NCBI RefSeq assembly: GCF_017744445.1 | Contig: NZ_JAGIBH010000001.1 | Location: 62,001 to 126,000 of the forward strand | DNA length: 64,000 nt | Reading direction: 5' to 3' | Origin: Caulobacter sp. | GTDB taxonomy: Bacteria > Pseudomonadota > Alphaproteobacteria > Caulobacterales > Caulobacteraceae | Shown here: positions 34,571 through 42,978 of the stretch, one piece after another | Layout: every line of letters begins with the position of its first letter | How positions within the stretch are numbered: the stretch's first letter is position 1 | Made by a program: the position numbers and the translations under genes | Notes under the pieces: model-generated | The model's database searches: none | Seen by the model: the letters and a program-made list of their open reading frames with translations, nothing else | What the model was told of the DNA's origin: nothing

Positions 34571-34688
34571 ACCCTTCTTCCCCCTCCGGGGGAGGAGCGC
34601 CGAAGGCGCGGAGGGGGCGAGTCGGCCGGCGCACAGGCCCCCACCTGACGCTTCGCGGTCGTCCGCCCCCGGAGGGGGCAGAAGGAGG
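34571..34688. repeat. Composite intergenic palindromic repeat
   Basis: Module CTTCCCCCTCCGGGGGAG plus GCGCCGAAGGCGCGGAGG (34575-34618), followed by GGCCCCCACCTGACGCTTCG and GCCCCCGGAGGGGGC (about 34638-34680). The same two modules lie at 10863-10967 in the opposite order. Confidence 0.75.
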
Positions 34689-34692
34689 TCAC

Positions 34693-35220
34693 TCACCCTC
34701 GCCTGAGAATAAACTCCAGATCGTTCGTCTCGCCGACCTTGAAGAAATACTCCCCGACCTTCGTAAACCCCATCCGCCCGTACAGCTTCTGGGCCCCAAA
34801 GTTCTCCGACCACACGCCAATCCAGATCCGGCGCGGGCCCAGCCAGTCCAGCGCCGTGTTCAGCAGCCGCGATCCACGCCCGCCGCCCTGGTGGCTTTTC
34901 AGCACATAGATCCGCTTCAGCTCGCCGTCACCCTCAGCCATCTCGTCGTGCGGCAGGTCGCAAGGCCCGGCCAGGGCGTAGCCGATGGCCTCGCCGTCCT
35001 CGTCCTCGAGCAGCCAGGTCGCCTTGTCGGGATGAGCCAGGTCGTTCCGGGTCCGCTCCAGGCCGTAGGCATAGGCCAGGAAGGTCTCCAGATCCTCGGG
35101 CGGATAGAGGTGGGCAAAGGTTTCCGTGAAGGTCCGCGCGCCCAGGCTGGACACGGTGTCGGCGTCTTCGATGGTGGCGCGGCGCAGGGTGTCGGTCATG
35201 GCAGCTTGAGTAGCCGCCAT
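34693..35220 (-). CDS. GNAT-family N-acetyltransferase
   Basis: A 175-residue acetyl-CoA-dependent acetyltransferase. GNAT features are LRRATIEDADTVSSLGARTF at the N-terminus, LKRIYVLKSHQGGGRGSRLL (strand 4 and the Q/RxxGxG/A pyrophosphate loop) and ENFGAQKLYGRMGFTKVGEY (strand 5 and the C-terminal arm). I prefer the ATG at 35220, which has GAAGGG 8 nt upstream; an internal ATG at 35199 lacks a good site. The substrate is unknown. Confidence 0.85.
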   Translation of the reverse strand: MAATQAAMTDTLRRATIEDADTVSSLGARTFTETFAHLYPPEDLETFLAYAYGLERTRNDLAHPDKATWLLEDEDGEAIGYALAGPCDLPHDEMAEGDGELKRIYVLKSHQGGGRGSRLLNTALDWLGPRRIWIGVWSENFGAQKLYGRMGFTKVGEYFFKVGETNDLEFILRRG

Positions 35221-35251
35221 GACCGGACCCTTCAATCAGAAGCCTTGCTTC

Positions 35252-36259
35252 TTAGAACCCCTCTAGGGCGACCTTGCCGATGGTCCGGGCGCTCTCGACG
35301 ATGCGGTGGGCCTCCAAGAGGTCGGCCGCGCGGATCTTGCCGACCACCTGGGTGAGGGTGGTGCGCAGAACGCCCTGGTCGACCAGGTCCGCGACCTCAT
35401 CCAGCAGCCTGTGCTGCTCGATCATGTCCGGCGTGCCTTGCGGCCGGGCGAACATGTATTCCCAGTGGATCGAGGCAGCCTTGGCTTGCAGCGGGCGGAT
35501 GTTGAGATCGCCGTCGGCTTCGATGATGCCGATCTTGCCTTGCAGGGCGATGGCGTCGACGACCTGCGGGAAGTGCTGGGCGCTGTGGGTCAGCACGGCG
35601 ATATAGGCCGGCGCGTCCAGGCCCAGGCGCGCCAGCTCACTGGCCAGCGGCTTAGTGTGGTCGAAGATCTGGTGCGCGCCCAGGCCCTCCACCCACTGGC
35701 GGGTCTCGTCACGCGAAGCGCTGGCCACCACGTTCAGCTTGGTCAGCTTGCGGGCCAGCTGGATCAGGGCCGAGCCGACGCCGCCGGCCCCGCCGATGAT
35801 CACCAGGCTCTGGCCTTCGCCGCCGTCGCGGGCCACGCCCAGGCGGTCGAACAACAGTTCCCAGGCGGTGATGAAGGTCAGCGGCATGGCCGCCGCCTGA
35901 GCGAAGTCCAGGGTCTTGGGCTTCTTGCCGACGATGCGTTCGTCGACCAGTTGCAGCTCGGCGTTCGAGCCCGGGCGGTGGATGGCGCCGGCGTAGAACA
36001 CCTCGTCGCCGGGTGAGAACAGGGTGACGGCCTCGCCAACCGCCTCGACCACGCCGGCGGCGTCATAGCCCAGGATGCGAACCTCGCCCTCGGCGGGTTG
36101 GGCGCGGCTGCGGACCTTGGTGTCGACGGGGTTCACCGACACGGCCTTCACCCGCACCAGGATGTCGTGGCCAGTGGCCACAGGGGCGGGCGCTTCCAGG
36201 TCAAGCAGGGCGTTGGGATCGGTGGCGGGCTTGAGCTCGCGGAAGCCGACGATCTTCAT
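35252..36259 (-). CDS. Zinc-type alcohol dehydrogenase-like quinone oxidoreductase (MDR family)
   Basis: A 335-residue NADPH-dependent medium-chain oxidoreductase of the ZADH1/quinone oxidoreductase group. The GroES-like N-domain has VRVKAVSVNPVDTKVR and ILGYDAAGVVEAVG; the Rossmann motif is IIGGAGGVGSALIQLARKL. It lacks the catalytic and structural zinc cysteines of classical alcohol dehydrogenases, as expected for quinone reductases. It is divergent from an HxlR regulator gene, a common pairing in which the regulator senses electrophiles or quinones and controls the reductase. Confidence 0.9.
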   Translation of the reverse strand: MKIVGFRELKPATDPNALLDLEAPAPVATGHDILVRVKAVSVNPVDTKVRSRAQPAEGEVRILGYDAAGVVEAVGEAVTLFSPGDEVFYAGAIHRPGSNAELQLVDERIVGKKPKTLDFAQAAAMPLTFITAWELLFDRLGVARDGGEGQSLVIIGGAGGVGSALIQLARKLTKLNVVASASRDETRQWVEGLGAHQIFDHTKPLASELARLGLDAPAYIAVLTHSAQHFPQVVDAIALQGKIGIIEADGDLNIRPLQAKAASIHWEYMFARPQGTPDMIEQHRLLDEVADLVDQGVLRTTLTQVVGKIRAADLLEAHRIVESARTIGKVALEGF

Positions 36260-36307
36260 GGGGATCTCCAAAGATGGGCGGTTTCGAACCGCTGCGGAGG
36301 AGATCGC

Positions 36308-36370
36308 TCTATGCTACGATCTTCGCAAGTACGGTCATTTTCTGTATGTAGTACCCGTTTGTATACTGTG
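36308..36370. promoter_or_regulatory. Probable HxlR-controlled divergent promoter region
   Basis: The 119-bp gap between the reductase and HxlR genes has an AT-rich core with repeated AGTAC (36328 and 36348), GTATGTAGTAC and GTATAC elements. HxlR/YodB-type regulators bind TAC/GTA dyads in shared promoters like this, so autoregulation and control of the reductase are likely. No exact operator is assigned. Confidence 0.4.
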
Positions 36371-36378
36371 AGGCTGCC

Positions 36379-36720
36379 GTGGAAGACCCCAAGGAATGCG
36401 GCGTCGAGGCGGCGCTGGGCCTGATCGACGGCAAGTGGAAGGGCGTGATCCTGTACCACCTGATGGGCGGCCGCATGCGCTTCAACGCCCTGGCGCGGAA
36501 GCTGGGGGCGGTGACCCAGCGCATGCTGACCAAGCAGCTGCGCGAGCTGGAGGCCGACGGCCTGATCGTCCGCACCGTCTATGCCGAGGTGCCGCCGCGC
36601 GTGGAATATTCGCTATCGACCAAGGGCAAGAGCCTGGAGCCGGTGATCTGCGCGCTGAAGGCCTGGGGCGACGCCAATGTGCTGGGCATGCCCGTCGAGC
36701 CCGAGCGAAAGGCCGGCTGA
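36379..36720 (+). CDS. HxlR-family transcriptional regulator
   Basis: A 113-residue winged-helix regulator. The N-terminal Cys in EDPKECGVEAALGLIDGKWK lies in the CPVE-like position where HxlR proteins sense thiol-reactive compounds. The winged helix has MRFNALARKLGAVTQRMLTK, the recognition region QLRELEADGLIVRTVYAEVP and the wing PPRVEYSLSTKG. The start is GTG at 36379. It stops 3 nt before the histone-deacetylase-like gene, so that gene is probably in its operon, and it is divergent from the quinone reductase. Confidence 0.9.
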   Translation: MEDPKECGVEAALGLIDGKWKGVILYHLMGGRMRFNALARKLGAVTQRMLTKQLRELEADGLIVRTVYAEVPPRVEYSLSTKGKSLEPVICALKAWGDANVLGMPVEPERKAG

Positions 36721-36723
36721 CCC

Positions 36724-37644
36724 ATGACCTTGGCGCTCTACACCCACCTCGACATGCTGGACCACCAGCCGGGCGACGGCCACGTGGAGAGCCCTCAGCG
36801 TCTGCGGGCGGTGATCGACGCCCTGAACGATGATCCGAACCTGGAGCTGGAGCCGCAGGATGCGCCGCTGGTCGATGTCGAGGACCTGCTGCGGGTGCAT
36901 CCGCAAGCGTTCGTGGACGCCGTCTTCGCCGCCGCGCCCAGCAGCGGCCGGCGGGCCCTGGATCCTGACACGGTGATGTCGACCGGCAGCCTGCTAGCCG
37001 CGCGTCGGGCGGCCGGGGCTTGCGCGGCGGCGGTGCGCGCTGTGGCGGTCGGCGAGACCCAGCGGGCGTTCTGCGCCGTGCGGCCGCCGGGCCACCATGC
37101 CGAGCCGGGCGCGGCCATGGGGTTCTGCATGTTCTCCAACGTCGCCGTGGCGGCCCGCGCGGCCCAGGCGGCGGGGCTGAAGCGGGTGGCGATCGTCGAT
37201 TTCGACGTCCATCACGGCAACGGCACCCAGGCGGTGTTCGAGAACGATCCGACGGTGTTCTTCGCCTCGATCCACCAGTCGCCGCTGTATCCCGGCACCG
37301 GCGATCCGTCCGAGACGGGGCTGGGCAATATCGCCAACGCCATCGTGGCTCCCCATGCGCCGCGCGAGACCTGGCGGTCGCGATTCGAGGGCCTGATGGA
37401 CAAGGTCGACGCCTTCGCGCCCGAGCTGGTCATCGTCTCGGCCGGCTTCGACGCCCACGTCCGTGATCCCTTGTCGGCCCAGAGCCTGGAGGAGGACGAT
37501 TTTGCCTGGGCGATCCGGGCGATCGTCTCGGTGGCCAACGCCAGGGCCAAGGGCCGGGTTGTGTCCTCGCTCGAGGGCGGTTACGACCTCCAGGCGCTGG
37601 GGCGATCCGCCGCCGCGCATGTGCGCGCTCTTCAGGAGGGGTGA
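36724..37644 (+). CDS. Histone deacetylase/acetoin-utilisation (AcuC/APAH) family deacetylase
   Basis: A 306-residue zinc-dependent amidohydrolase of the arginase-deacetylase fold. Catalytic motifs: PPGHHAEPG (the His-His dyad), VDFDVHHGNGT (zinc Asp and His), SAGFDAHVRDPL (zinc Asp) and the C-terminal tyrosine in LEGGYDLQALG. Bacterial relatives deacetylate acetylpolyamines or small aliphatic amides, or act on acetylated proteins; which is unknown here. It follows the HxlR gene by 3 nt. Confidence 0.92.
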   Translation: MTLALYTHLDMLDHQPGDGHVESPQRLRAVIDALNDDPNLELEPQDAPLVDVEDLLRVHPQAFVDAVFAAAPSSGRRALDPDTVMSTGSLLAARRAAGACAAAVRAVAVGETQRAFCAVRPPGHHAEPGAAMGFCMFSNVAVAARAAQAAGLKRVAIVDFDVHHGNGTQAVFENDPTVFFASIHQSPLYPGTGDPSETGLGNIANAIVAPHAPRETWRSRFEGLMDKVDAFAPELVIVSAGFDAHVRDPLSAQSLEEDDFAWAIRAIVSVANARAKGRVVSSLEGGYDLQALGRSAAAHVRALQEG

Positions 37645-37685
37645 GAGGACGGAACGGCGAGGTCGCCGACCGACTTCTCTACAAC

Positions 37686-38300
37686 ATGGCCGACGTTACG
37701 ACCGCCGACCAAGCGTCCCCGCCCGTGAAGTCGGGGACCATCACCCTGGCCCGTCACGGCGAACCCGCCCTGTCGCGCAAGGTCCGCCTGAACGCGCCCG
37801 AATACGGCGACTGGTGGGCGCTCTATGAAGTGGGCGGCCTGAAGGAAGGCCAGACCCCGCCGGACTCGCTGATCCAGATCGCTCGCGACGCCGACGTGCT
37901 GATCGCCTCGACCCGCCGCCGCGCCATCGAGACGGCCCAGGCGGTGACCGGCGGCCGAGCCTTCGCCACCGACCCGACCTTCATCGAGGCCCCGCTGCCG
38001 CCGCCGCCCTGGCCCCTGTGGCTGAAGATGTCGCCCAAGCGCCTGGGGTTCTTCGCGCGCTTCTGGTGGTGGTTCTTCAACAACCACGGCGGCCAGGAGA
38101 CCCGCGCCGAGGCCGAGGTGCGGGCCGGCAAGGCCGCCGACCTGCTGGTCGAGCTTTCCGACCAGGGCCAGGATGTCCTGGTCGTGGCTCACGGCTTCTT
38201 CAACTGGATGATCGCCGACGCGCTGAAGCAGCGTGGCCTGGCGAAACTGGTCGACGAAGGCCACGCCTACTGGAGCATCAAGCGCTTCCGCCGCGCCTGA
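37686..38300 (+). CDS. Histidine phosphatase superfamily protein
   Basis: A 204-residue phosphatase-fold protein. The nucleophile motif is LARHGEPALSRK (RHG), a second arginine occurs in STRRRAIETAQ and the second histidine in VLVVAHGFFNWMI. A hydrophobic aromatic stretch FFARFWWWFFNN (about 117-128) is unusual and may contact the membrane. I chose the ATG at 37686 (MADVTTADQ), though a GTG-type start upstream is possible. Substrate unknown. Confidence 0.87.
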   Translation: MADVTTADQASPPVKSGTITLARHGEPALSRKVRLNAPEYGDWWALYEVGGLKEGQTPPDSLIQIARDADVLIASTRRRAIETAQAVTGGRAFATDPTFIEAPLPPPPWPLWLKMSPKRLGFFARFWWWFFNNHGGQETRAEAEVRAGKAADLLVELSDQGQDVLVVAHGFFNWMIADALKQRGLAKLVDEGHAYWSIKRFRRA

Positions 38301-38409
38301 TCTGTCCCTGATCTCGCAAAGCCTCTTCCCTTAACCACGCCTAGGCTCTAGGCCGTTGCTCGCATCGGCCTGGGACACTAGGCTGACGCCTGTTCACCTG
38401 AGAGTTGAA

Positions 38410-38664
38410 ATGACCGACGCCGTTAACGCCCCCGCAGACATCTCCGCCTTGAGCTTCGAGGAAGCCCTGGCGCAGCTGGAGCGGATCGTGGCCGAGCTGG
38501 AGTCGGGCCAGGCGCCGCTGGAGCGCTCCATCGACATCTACGAACGCGGCGCGGCCCTGAAGGCCCACTGCGAAAAGAAGCTGGAGGCCGCGCGCCTGAA
38601 GGTCGAGAAGATCGTCCTGGGGCAGGGCGGGGCCGTCTCGGCCGAAGCGGCTGAGTTCAACTGA
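38410..38664 (+). CDS. xseB: Exodeoxyribonuclease VII small subunit
   Basis: An 84-residue subunit that pairs with XseA to degrade single-stranded DNA. It shows the family pattern [38 protein letters not shown] and then a coiled C-terminus [15 protein letters not shown]. The stop TGA shares one base with the ATG of ispA (TGATG), so the two are translationally coupled. This xseB-ispA-dxs order is widely conserved in proteobacteria. Confidence 0.95.
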   Translation: MTDAVNAPADISALSFEEALAQLERIVAELESGQAPLERSIDIYERGAALKAHCEKKLEAARLKVEKIVLGQGGAVSAEAAEFN

Positions 38665-39566
38665 TGGCGGGCCCGCGTCCGGCAAGCGATCTCGAGAAGC
38701 GGATCGTCCAGGCCGCCGACATCGTCACCGTGGCGCTGGACGAGCTGCTGCCGCGCGCCGACGGTCCGGAAACGCGCCTGACCGAGGCCATGCGCTACGC
38801 GGCCCTGGGCCCCGGCAAGCGCCTGCGCCCATTCTTCGCGCTCGAGACCGGCAAGATGTTCGACCTGGCCGAGCGGCCGGTGCTGCGGGCGGCCTGCGCG
38901 CTGGAATGCATCCACGCCTACAGCCTGGTGCATGACGACCTGCCGGCCATGGACGACGACGACGTCCGCCGCGGTCGTCCGACCGTGCACAAGCAATATG
39001 ACGAGGCCACCGCCATCCTCGCGGGCGACGCCCTGCAGACGGCGGCCTTCGAGATCATGGCCCACCCCGACACCCACGACGACGGCCATGTCCGCTCGGA
39101 ACTGGTGCGCAAACTGGCCATCGCCTCGGGCGCCAAGGGCATGGCTGGGGGCCAGATGATCGACATCCTGGGCGTCCGCGACGACCTGGGCGCGGTGGCG
39201 CGCATGCAGCGCCTGAAGACCGGGGCCCTGATCGCCTTCGCCTTCGAGATTCCGCTGATCATCGCCCGGGCAAAGGATTCCGAGCGCGCCGCCCTGATGG
39301 CCTTCGCCCAGGACTTAGGGCTGGCCTACCAGATCGTCGACGACATCCTGGACGCCGAGGGCGACCCCGAGACCATGGGCAAGGCCACGGGCGGCAAGGA
39401 CGCCGCCATGGGCAAGGCCAACTACGTCACCCTGCTGGGGCTGGACGCGGCGAAAGAGCGCGTGGCGCTTCTCGCCGACCAAACCCGTTCCCATCTCGAA
39501 ATCTTTGGCGAACGAGCCGAACATCTGCGCGAAAGCGTTGATTTCGTGCTGGACCGCCGCAACTGA
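38664..39566 (+). CDS. ispA: Polyprenyl diphosphate synthase (farnesyl diphosphate synthase, IspA)
   Basis: A 300-residue trans-prenyltransferase that condenses isopentenyl diphosphate with allylic diphosphates. The first Asp-rich motif is [18 protein letters not shown], the second [18 protein letters not shown]. The residues before the first Asp motif (ECIHAYSLV) suggest a C15 product. It is coupled to xseB upstream and lies 17 nt upstream of dxs, placing precursor supply and elongation in one operon. Confidence 0.95.
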   Translation: MAGPRPASDLEKRIVQAADIVTVALDELLPRADGPETRLTEAMRYAALGPGKRLRPFFALETGKMFDLAERPVLRAACALECIHAYSLVHDDLPAMDDDDVRRGRPTVHKQYDEATAILAGDALQTAAFEIMAHPDTHDDGHVRSELVRKLAIASGAKGMAGGQMIDILGVRDDLGAVARMQRLKTGALIAFAFEIPLIIARAKDSERAALMAFAQDLGLAYQIVDDILDAEGDPETMGKATGGKDAAMGKANYVTLLGLDAAKERVALLADQTRSHLEIFGERAEHLRESVDFVLDRRN

Positions 39567-39583
39567 CCGCGCTTTTGTCAAAC

Positions 39584-41518
39584 ATGTCTTCGAAAACGCC
39601 TCTGCTCGACACCGTCGCTTCGCCCGCCGATACGCGAGGCCTCTCCGTACCCGAGCTGAAGCAGCTGGCCGCCGAGGTGCGGGCCGAGATGATCGACGCG
39701 GTGTCGGTGACGGGCGGTCACCTGGGCGCGGGCCTGGGCGTGGTCGAGATGACCGTGGCCCTGCACCACGTGTTCGAGACGCCCAAGGACATCGTCATCT
39801 GGGACGTCGGCCACCAGGCCTATCCGCACAAGATCCTCACCGGCCGCCGCGATCGCATCAAGACGCTGCGGCAGGGCGGCGGCCTGTCGGGCTTCACCAA
39901 GCGGGCCGAGAGCGAATACGACCCGTTCGGCGCGGCTCACGCGGCGACCTCGATCTCGGCGGCGCTGGGCTTCTGCGCCGCGCGCGACGCCCGAGTGGCT
40001 AATGGGGGCGAAGACAACAGCGTCATCGCCGTGATCGGCGACGGCTCGCTGGGCGCGGGCATGGCCTATGAGGCGATGAACGCGGCGACCGATACGACCA
40101 AGCGCCTGATCGTCATCCTCAACGACAACGACATGTCGATCGCCCCGCCGGTGGGTGGCATGAGCGCCTATCTGGCCAACCTGGTCTCGGGCGGCGCCTA
40201 TCGCTCGGTGCGCAAGCTGGGCAAGACCGTCGTCGAAAAGCTGCCGACCCCGATGCGCGAAGCCGCCCGCAAGGCGGAAGAATATGCCCGGGGCATGGTC
40301 ACCGGCGGCACCTTCTTCGAGGAACTGGGCTTCCACTATGTCGGCCCGATCGACGGTCACGACATGGACGCCCTGGTCAGCGTGCTCAAGAACGCCAAGG
40401 CGTTCGAGGACAAGCCGGTGCTGGTCCACTGCGTCACCCAGAAGGGCAAGGGCTATGCTCCCGCCGAGGGCGCGGCCGACAAGCTGCACGCCGTGGCCAA
40501 GTTCGACGTCGTCACCGGCCAGCAGCAGAAGGCGGCCGCCGGCCCGCCCAGCTACACCAAGGTCTTCGCCCAGGAACTGATCCGCCAGGCGGAGAAGGAC
40601 GACAAGATCGTCGCCATCACCGCCGCCATGCCCTCGGGCACGGGCCTCGATTTGTTCGGCAAGGCCTTCCCGGAGCGCACCTTCGACGTCGGCATCGCCG
40701 AGCAGCACGCGGTGACCTTCGCTGCCGGCCTGGCCGCCGACGGCATGAAGCCGTTCACGGCGATCTATTCGACCTTCCTGCAGCGCGGCTACGACCAGGT
40801 GGTGCACGACGTGGCCATCCAGGGCCTGCCGGTGCGCTTCGCCATGGACCGCGCCGGCCTGGTCGGCGCCGATGGCCCCACCCACGCCGGCAGCTTCGAC
40901 ATTGGTTTCATGGGCGCTCTGCCCGGCATGGTGCTGATGGCCGCCGCCGACGAGGTCGAGCTGGCCCGCATGGTCGCCACCGCCGCCGCGATCGACGACC
41001 GCCCGTCGGCTTTCCGCTATCCGCGCGGCGAGGGCCTGGGCCTGGAAATGCCCGCGACCATCGACCCGCTGGAGATCGGCAAGGGCCGCATCGTCCGCGA
41101 AGGGACCAGCGTCGCCATCGTCTCGTTCGGCACCCGCCTGGCCGAAAGCCTGAAGGCCGCCGACCTGCTGGCCGCGCGTGGCCTGTCGGCCACCGTCTGC
41201 GACGCCCGCTTCGCCAAGCCGCTGGATCTCGACCTGCTGCTGCGTCTGGCGCGCGAGCACGAGGCCATCGTCACGGTGGAAGAAGGCTCGATGGGCGGCT
41301 TCGGCGCTTTCGTGCTGCAGGCCCTGGCCCAGCACGGCGCCCTGGATCGCGGCCTGAAGATCCGCACCCTGTGCCTGCCCGACGTCTTCCAGGACCAGGA
41401 CAAGCCCGACGCCATGTACGCCCAAGCCGGCCTCGACGCGGATGGTATCCTGCGCGGGGCGCTTTCGGCGCTGGGGATGGATAATGTGAGCGCGGCGGGG
41501 GCTGGGCGTAGGGCGTAA
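39584..41518 (+). CDS. dxs: 1-deoxy-D-xylulose-5-phosphate synthase
   Basis: A 644-residue thiamine-diphosphate enzyme that makes DXP from pyruvate and glyceraldehyde 3-phosphate, the entry step of the MEP isoprenoid pathway. Motifs include [16 protein letters not shown], the ThDP site [20 protein letters not shown] followed by NDNDMSI, and [15 protein letters not shown] in the pyrimidine domain. The C-terminal transketolase domain has [10 protein letters not shown]. The length is normal. I used the ATG at 39584 rather than an in-frame TTG 9 nt upstream. Confidence 0.97.
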   Translation: MSSKTPLLDTVASPADTRGLSVPELKQLAAEVRAEMIDAVSVTGGHLGAGLGVVEMTVALHHVFETPKDIVIWDVGHQAYPHKILTGRRDRIKTLRQGGGLSGFTKRAESEYDPFGAAHAATSISAALGFCAARDARVANGGEDNSVIAVIGDGSLGAGMAYEAMNAATDTTKRLIVILNDNDMSIAPPVGGMSAYLANLVSGGAYRSVRKLGKTVVEKLPTPMREAARKAEEYARGMVTGGTFFEELGFHYVGPIDGHDMDALVSVLKNAKAFEDKPVLVHCVTQKGKGYAPAEGAADKLHAVAKFDVVTGQQQKAAAGPPSYTKVFAQELIRQAEKDDKIVAITAAMPSGTGLDLFGKAFPERTFDVGIAEQHAVTFAAGLAADGMKPFTAIYSTFLQRGYDQVVHDVAIQGLPVRFAMDRAGLVGADGPTHAGSFDIGFMGALPGMVLMAAADEVELARMVATAAAIDDRPSAFRYPRGEGLGLEMPATIDPLEIGKGRIVREGTSVAIVSFGTRLAESLKAADLLAARGLSATVCDARFAKPLDLDLLLRLAREHEAIVTVEEGSMGGFGAFVLQALAQHGALDRGLKIRTLCLPDVFQDQDKPDAMYAQAGLDADGILRGALSALGMDNVSAAGAGRRA

Positions 41519-41532
41519 GCTCACTCCCACAT

Positions 41533-41644
41533 CCGCTCATCCCCGCGAAAGCGGGGACCCAAGCTGAGTCTGCGGATTTTGCTGAGACATGCCTACAGGC
41601 CAATGCCGCTTGGGTCCCCGCTTTCGCGGGGATGAGCGGTTTTT
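41533..41644 (+). terminator. Perfect 32-bp inverted repeat followed by T-run, likely terminator of the xseB-ispA-dxs operon
   Basis: Arms 41533-41564 and 41608-41639 are exact complements over 32 bp. They belong to the CCCCGCGAAAGCGGGG repeat family, with a 43-nt loop. The second arm runs into TTTTT (41640-41644). The right-hand GTCCCCGCTTTCGCGGGGAT hairpin plus T-run looks able to end dxs transcription, while the structure is also a dispersed repeat. Confidence 0.7.
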
Positions 41645-41645
41645 G

Positions 41646-42113
41646 TTAGACCCCACACGCCTTGAAGAACGCTTTCACGTGACCCTGGTCGGCAGAACCT
41701 GCCGCCAGGTCGTGGCGCTCGCCCTTGGTCAGCAGCGCCAGGTCGCCTGATCGCTTGAAACCCGCCAACGCCGGGGCGCTGGCCTTGCCTTGCGCCTCCA
41801 AGAGGCCGCCGTCACCCATGGCGTTGTCGACCTTGGCGGCGGCGAAGCGGGTTTCCGCGCGGCCCGAGGCCAGGACGATCTCGCCGCCCGACAGGCCCAC
41901 GGCCGAGACGTCGACCTGGTCCTGGCCAGGGCGACAGCTGATCATCAGCACGACATCGTCGCTGTTCGGGCGACCATAGGCCAGGCGGGGGGCTTCCTGC
42001 TGGGCTTCGAGATACGCCCAGCGATAGCCGCTCACCGCGACCTTCTCGTGCGCGCAGCCGGCCAGGCCTGCGGTCAGGATCGTCAGAGCGGCGAGGGCGA
42101 TACGGGACGCCAT
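41646..42113 (-). CDS. Small lipoprotein of unknown function next to flgH
   Basis: A 155-residue lipoprotein: signal MASRIALAALTILTAGLAGC with lipobox LAGC (Cys20). The mature domain has a conserved-looking core RLAYGRPNSDDVVLMISCRP, DQVDVSAVGLSGGEIVLASG and a second cysteine near the end. It lies on the same strand 115 nt after flgH but beyond a terminator-like hairpin (42174-42203), so it is probably separately expressed. No family recognised; a flagellar role is only positional inference. Confidence 0.7.
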   Translation of the reverse strand: MASRIALAALTILTAGLAGCAHEKVAVSGYRWAYLEAQQEAPRLAYGRPNSDDVVLMISCRPGQDQVDVSAVGLSGGEIVLASGRAETRFAAAKVDNAMGDGGLLEAQGKASAPALAGFKRSGDLALLTKGERHDLAAGSADQGHVKAFFKACGV

Positions 42114-42173
42114 GGGAAGGTCCTCCTCGCTCGATCAACGCCGCGGGGACCTGAATGGCTCCTGAAACGAAAT

Positions 42174-42203
42174 CGGGCGCGGAGGCCAAAGCCGCCGCGC
42201 CCG
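42174..42203 (-). terminator. Hairpin after flgH, probable terminator of flgFGAH
   Basis: Stem CGGGCGCGG/CCGCGCCCG (42174-42182 and 42195-42203), extended by an inner GGC-CAAA-GCC hairpin. On the minus strand it is followed by ATTTCGTTTC, a weak T-rich tail, 26 nt after the flgH stop. Confidence 0.65.
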
Positions 42204-42228
42204 TTCAAGGCTTTACGCTTCGTCTCGC

Positions 42229-42963
42229 TTAGAAGGGCGAGAACTTCTCGACCAGCGACTGGCCGGCCGGGGTCTTCTGCACGCGGCTGATGTCGCCGCG
42301 GCCGCCGTAGCTGATGCGGGCTTCGGCGATCTGCGTGTGCTTGATGGTGTTGGCCGAGGAGATGTCCTCGGGACGCACGATGCCGGCCACCGTCAGCTGG
42401 CGCAGCTCGGCGTTGGTGCGGACTTCCTGGGTGCCCTGGATGACCATGTTGCCGTTCGGCAGGACCTGGCTGACCACGGCGGCGATCGTCAGGCTGATCT
42501 TTTCCGAGCGCTGGACGCTGCCGGCGCCGGCATTGGTGGTGGCCGAGTTGGTGTTCAGGGCGTTGGCCGGATCGAAGCCGCCCGGCAGCACCTTGCCCAG
42601 GCTCGATTCCAGGCCCAGCAGGTTCGGAATGCCGGCCTTCATGTTCGAGGTGCGCGAGGACGCGGTCTGGTTCTTGGTGCTGGCGCTGTCGTCGATGTCG
42701 ATCATCACGGTCAGGATGTCGCCGACGCGGCTGGCGCGCTGGTCGTTGAAGAAGGCGCGGGCGCCGACGCGCCACAGCGAGTTGGCCGAAGCGGCCTGCG
42801 GGGCCGGCTCACGGGCCGAGACATATTGCTGCTGCATCGGGGCCAGTTCGGCCGGATAGCCGACCGGGGCCAGGTTCGGACCCTTCACGGCTTCGGTGAC
42901 GGTGGAGCAGGCGGCCAGCGGGGCGAGCAGGACGGCGGCGGCGAGGATGACGGGGCGACGCAT
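42229..42963 (-). CDS. flgH: Flagellar L-ring protein FlgH
   Basis: A 244-residue outer-membrane lipoprotein that forms the L-ring around the flagellar rod. The signal ends in a lipobox (LAACSTV). The core has the family pattern LWRVGARAFFNDQRASRVGD, ILTVMIDIDDSASTKNQT and the C-terminal GNMVIQGTQEVRTNAELRQL, GIVRPEDISSANTI. Last gene of the flgF-flgG-flgA-flgH operon, 15 nt after flgA. Confidence 0.95.
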   Translation of the reverse strand: MRRPVILAAAVLLAPLAACSTVTEAVKGPNLAPVGYPAELAPMQQQYVSAREPAPQAASANSLWRVGARAFFNDQRASRVGDILTVMIDIDDSASTKNQTASSRTSNMKAGIPNLLGLESSLGKVLPGGFDPANALNTNSATTNAGAGSVQRSEKISLTIAAVVSQVLPNGNMVIQGTQEVRTNAELRQLTVAGIVRPEDISSANTIKHTQIAEARISYGGRGDISRVQKTPAGQSLVEKFSPF

Positions 42964-42978
42964 GGGGTGAGCTACCTC

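Noticed and set aside
34508..34813. N-terminal extension of the CoxE/VWA protein by about 100 residues
   Set aside because: It translates a dispersed palindromic repeat and part of the neighbouring gene's 3' end; the ATG at 34507 starts the conserved domain.
39578..41530. 650-codon open frame antisense to dxs
   Set aside because: dxs on the plus strand is unambiguous; the antisense translation is His/Asp/Gly/Arg-rich low complexity.
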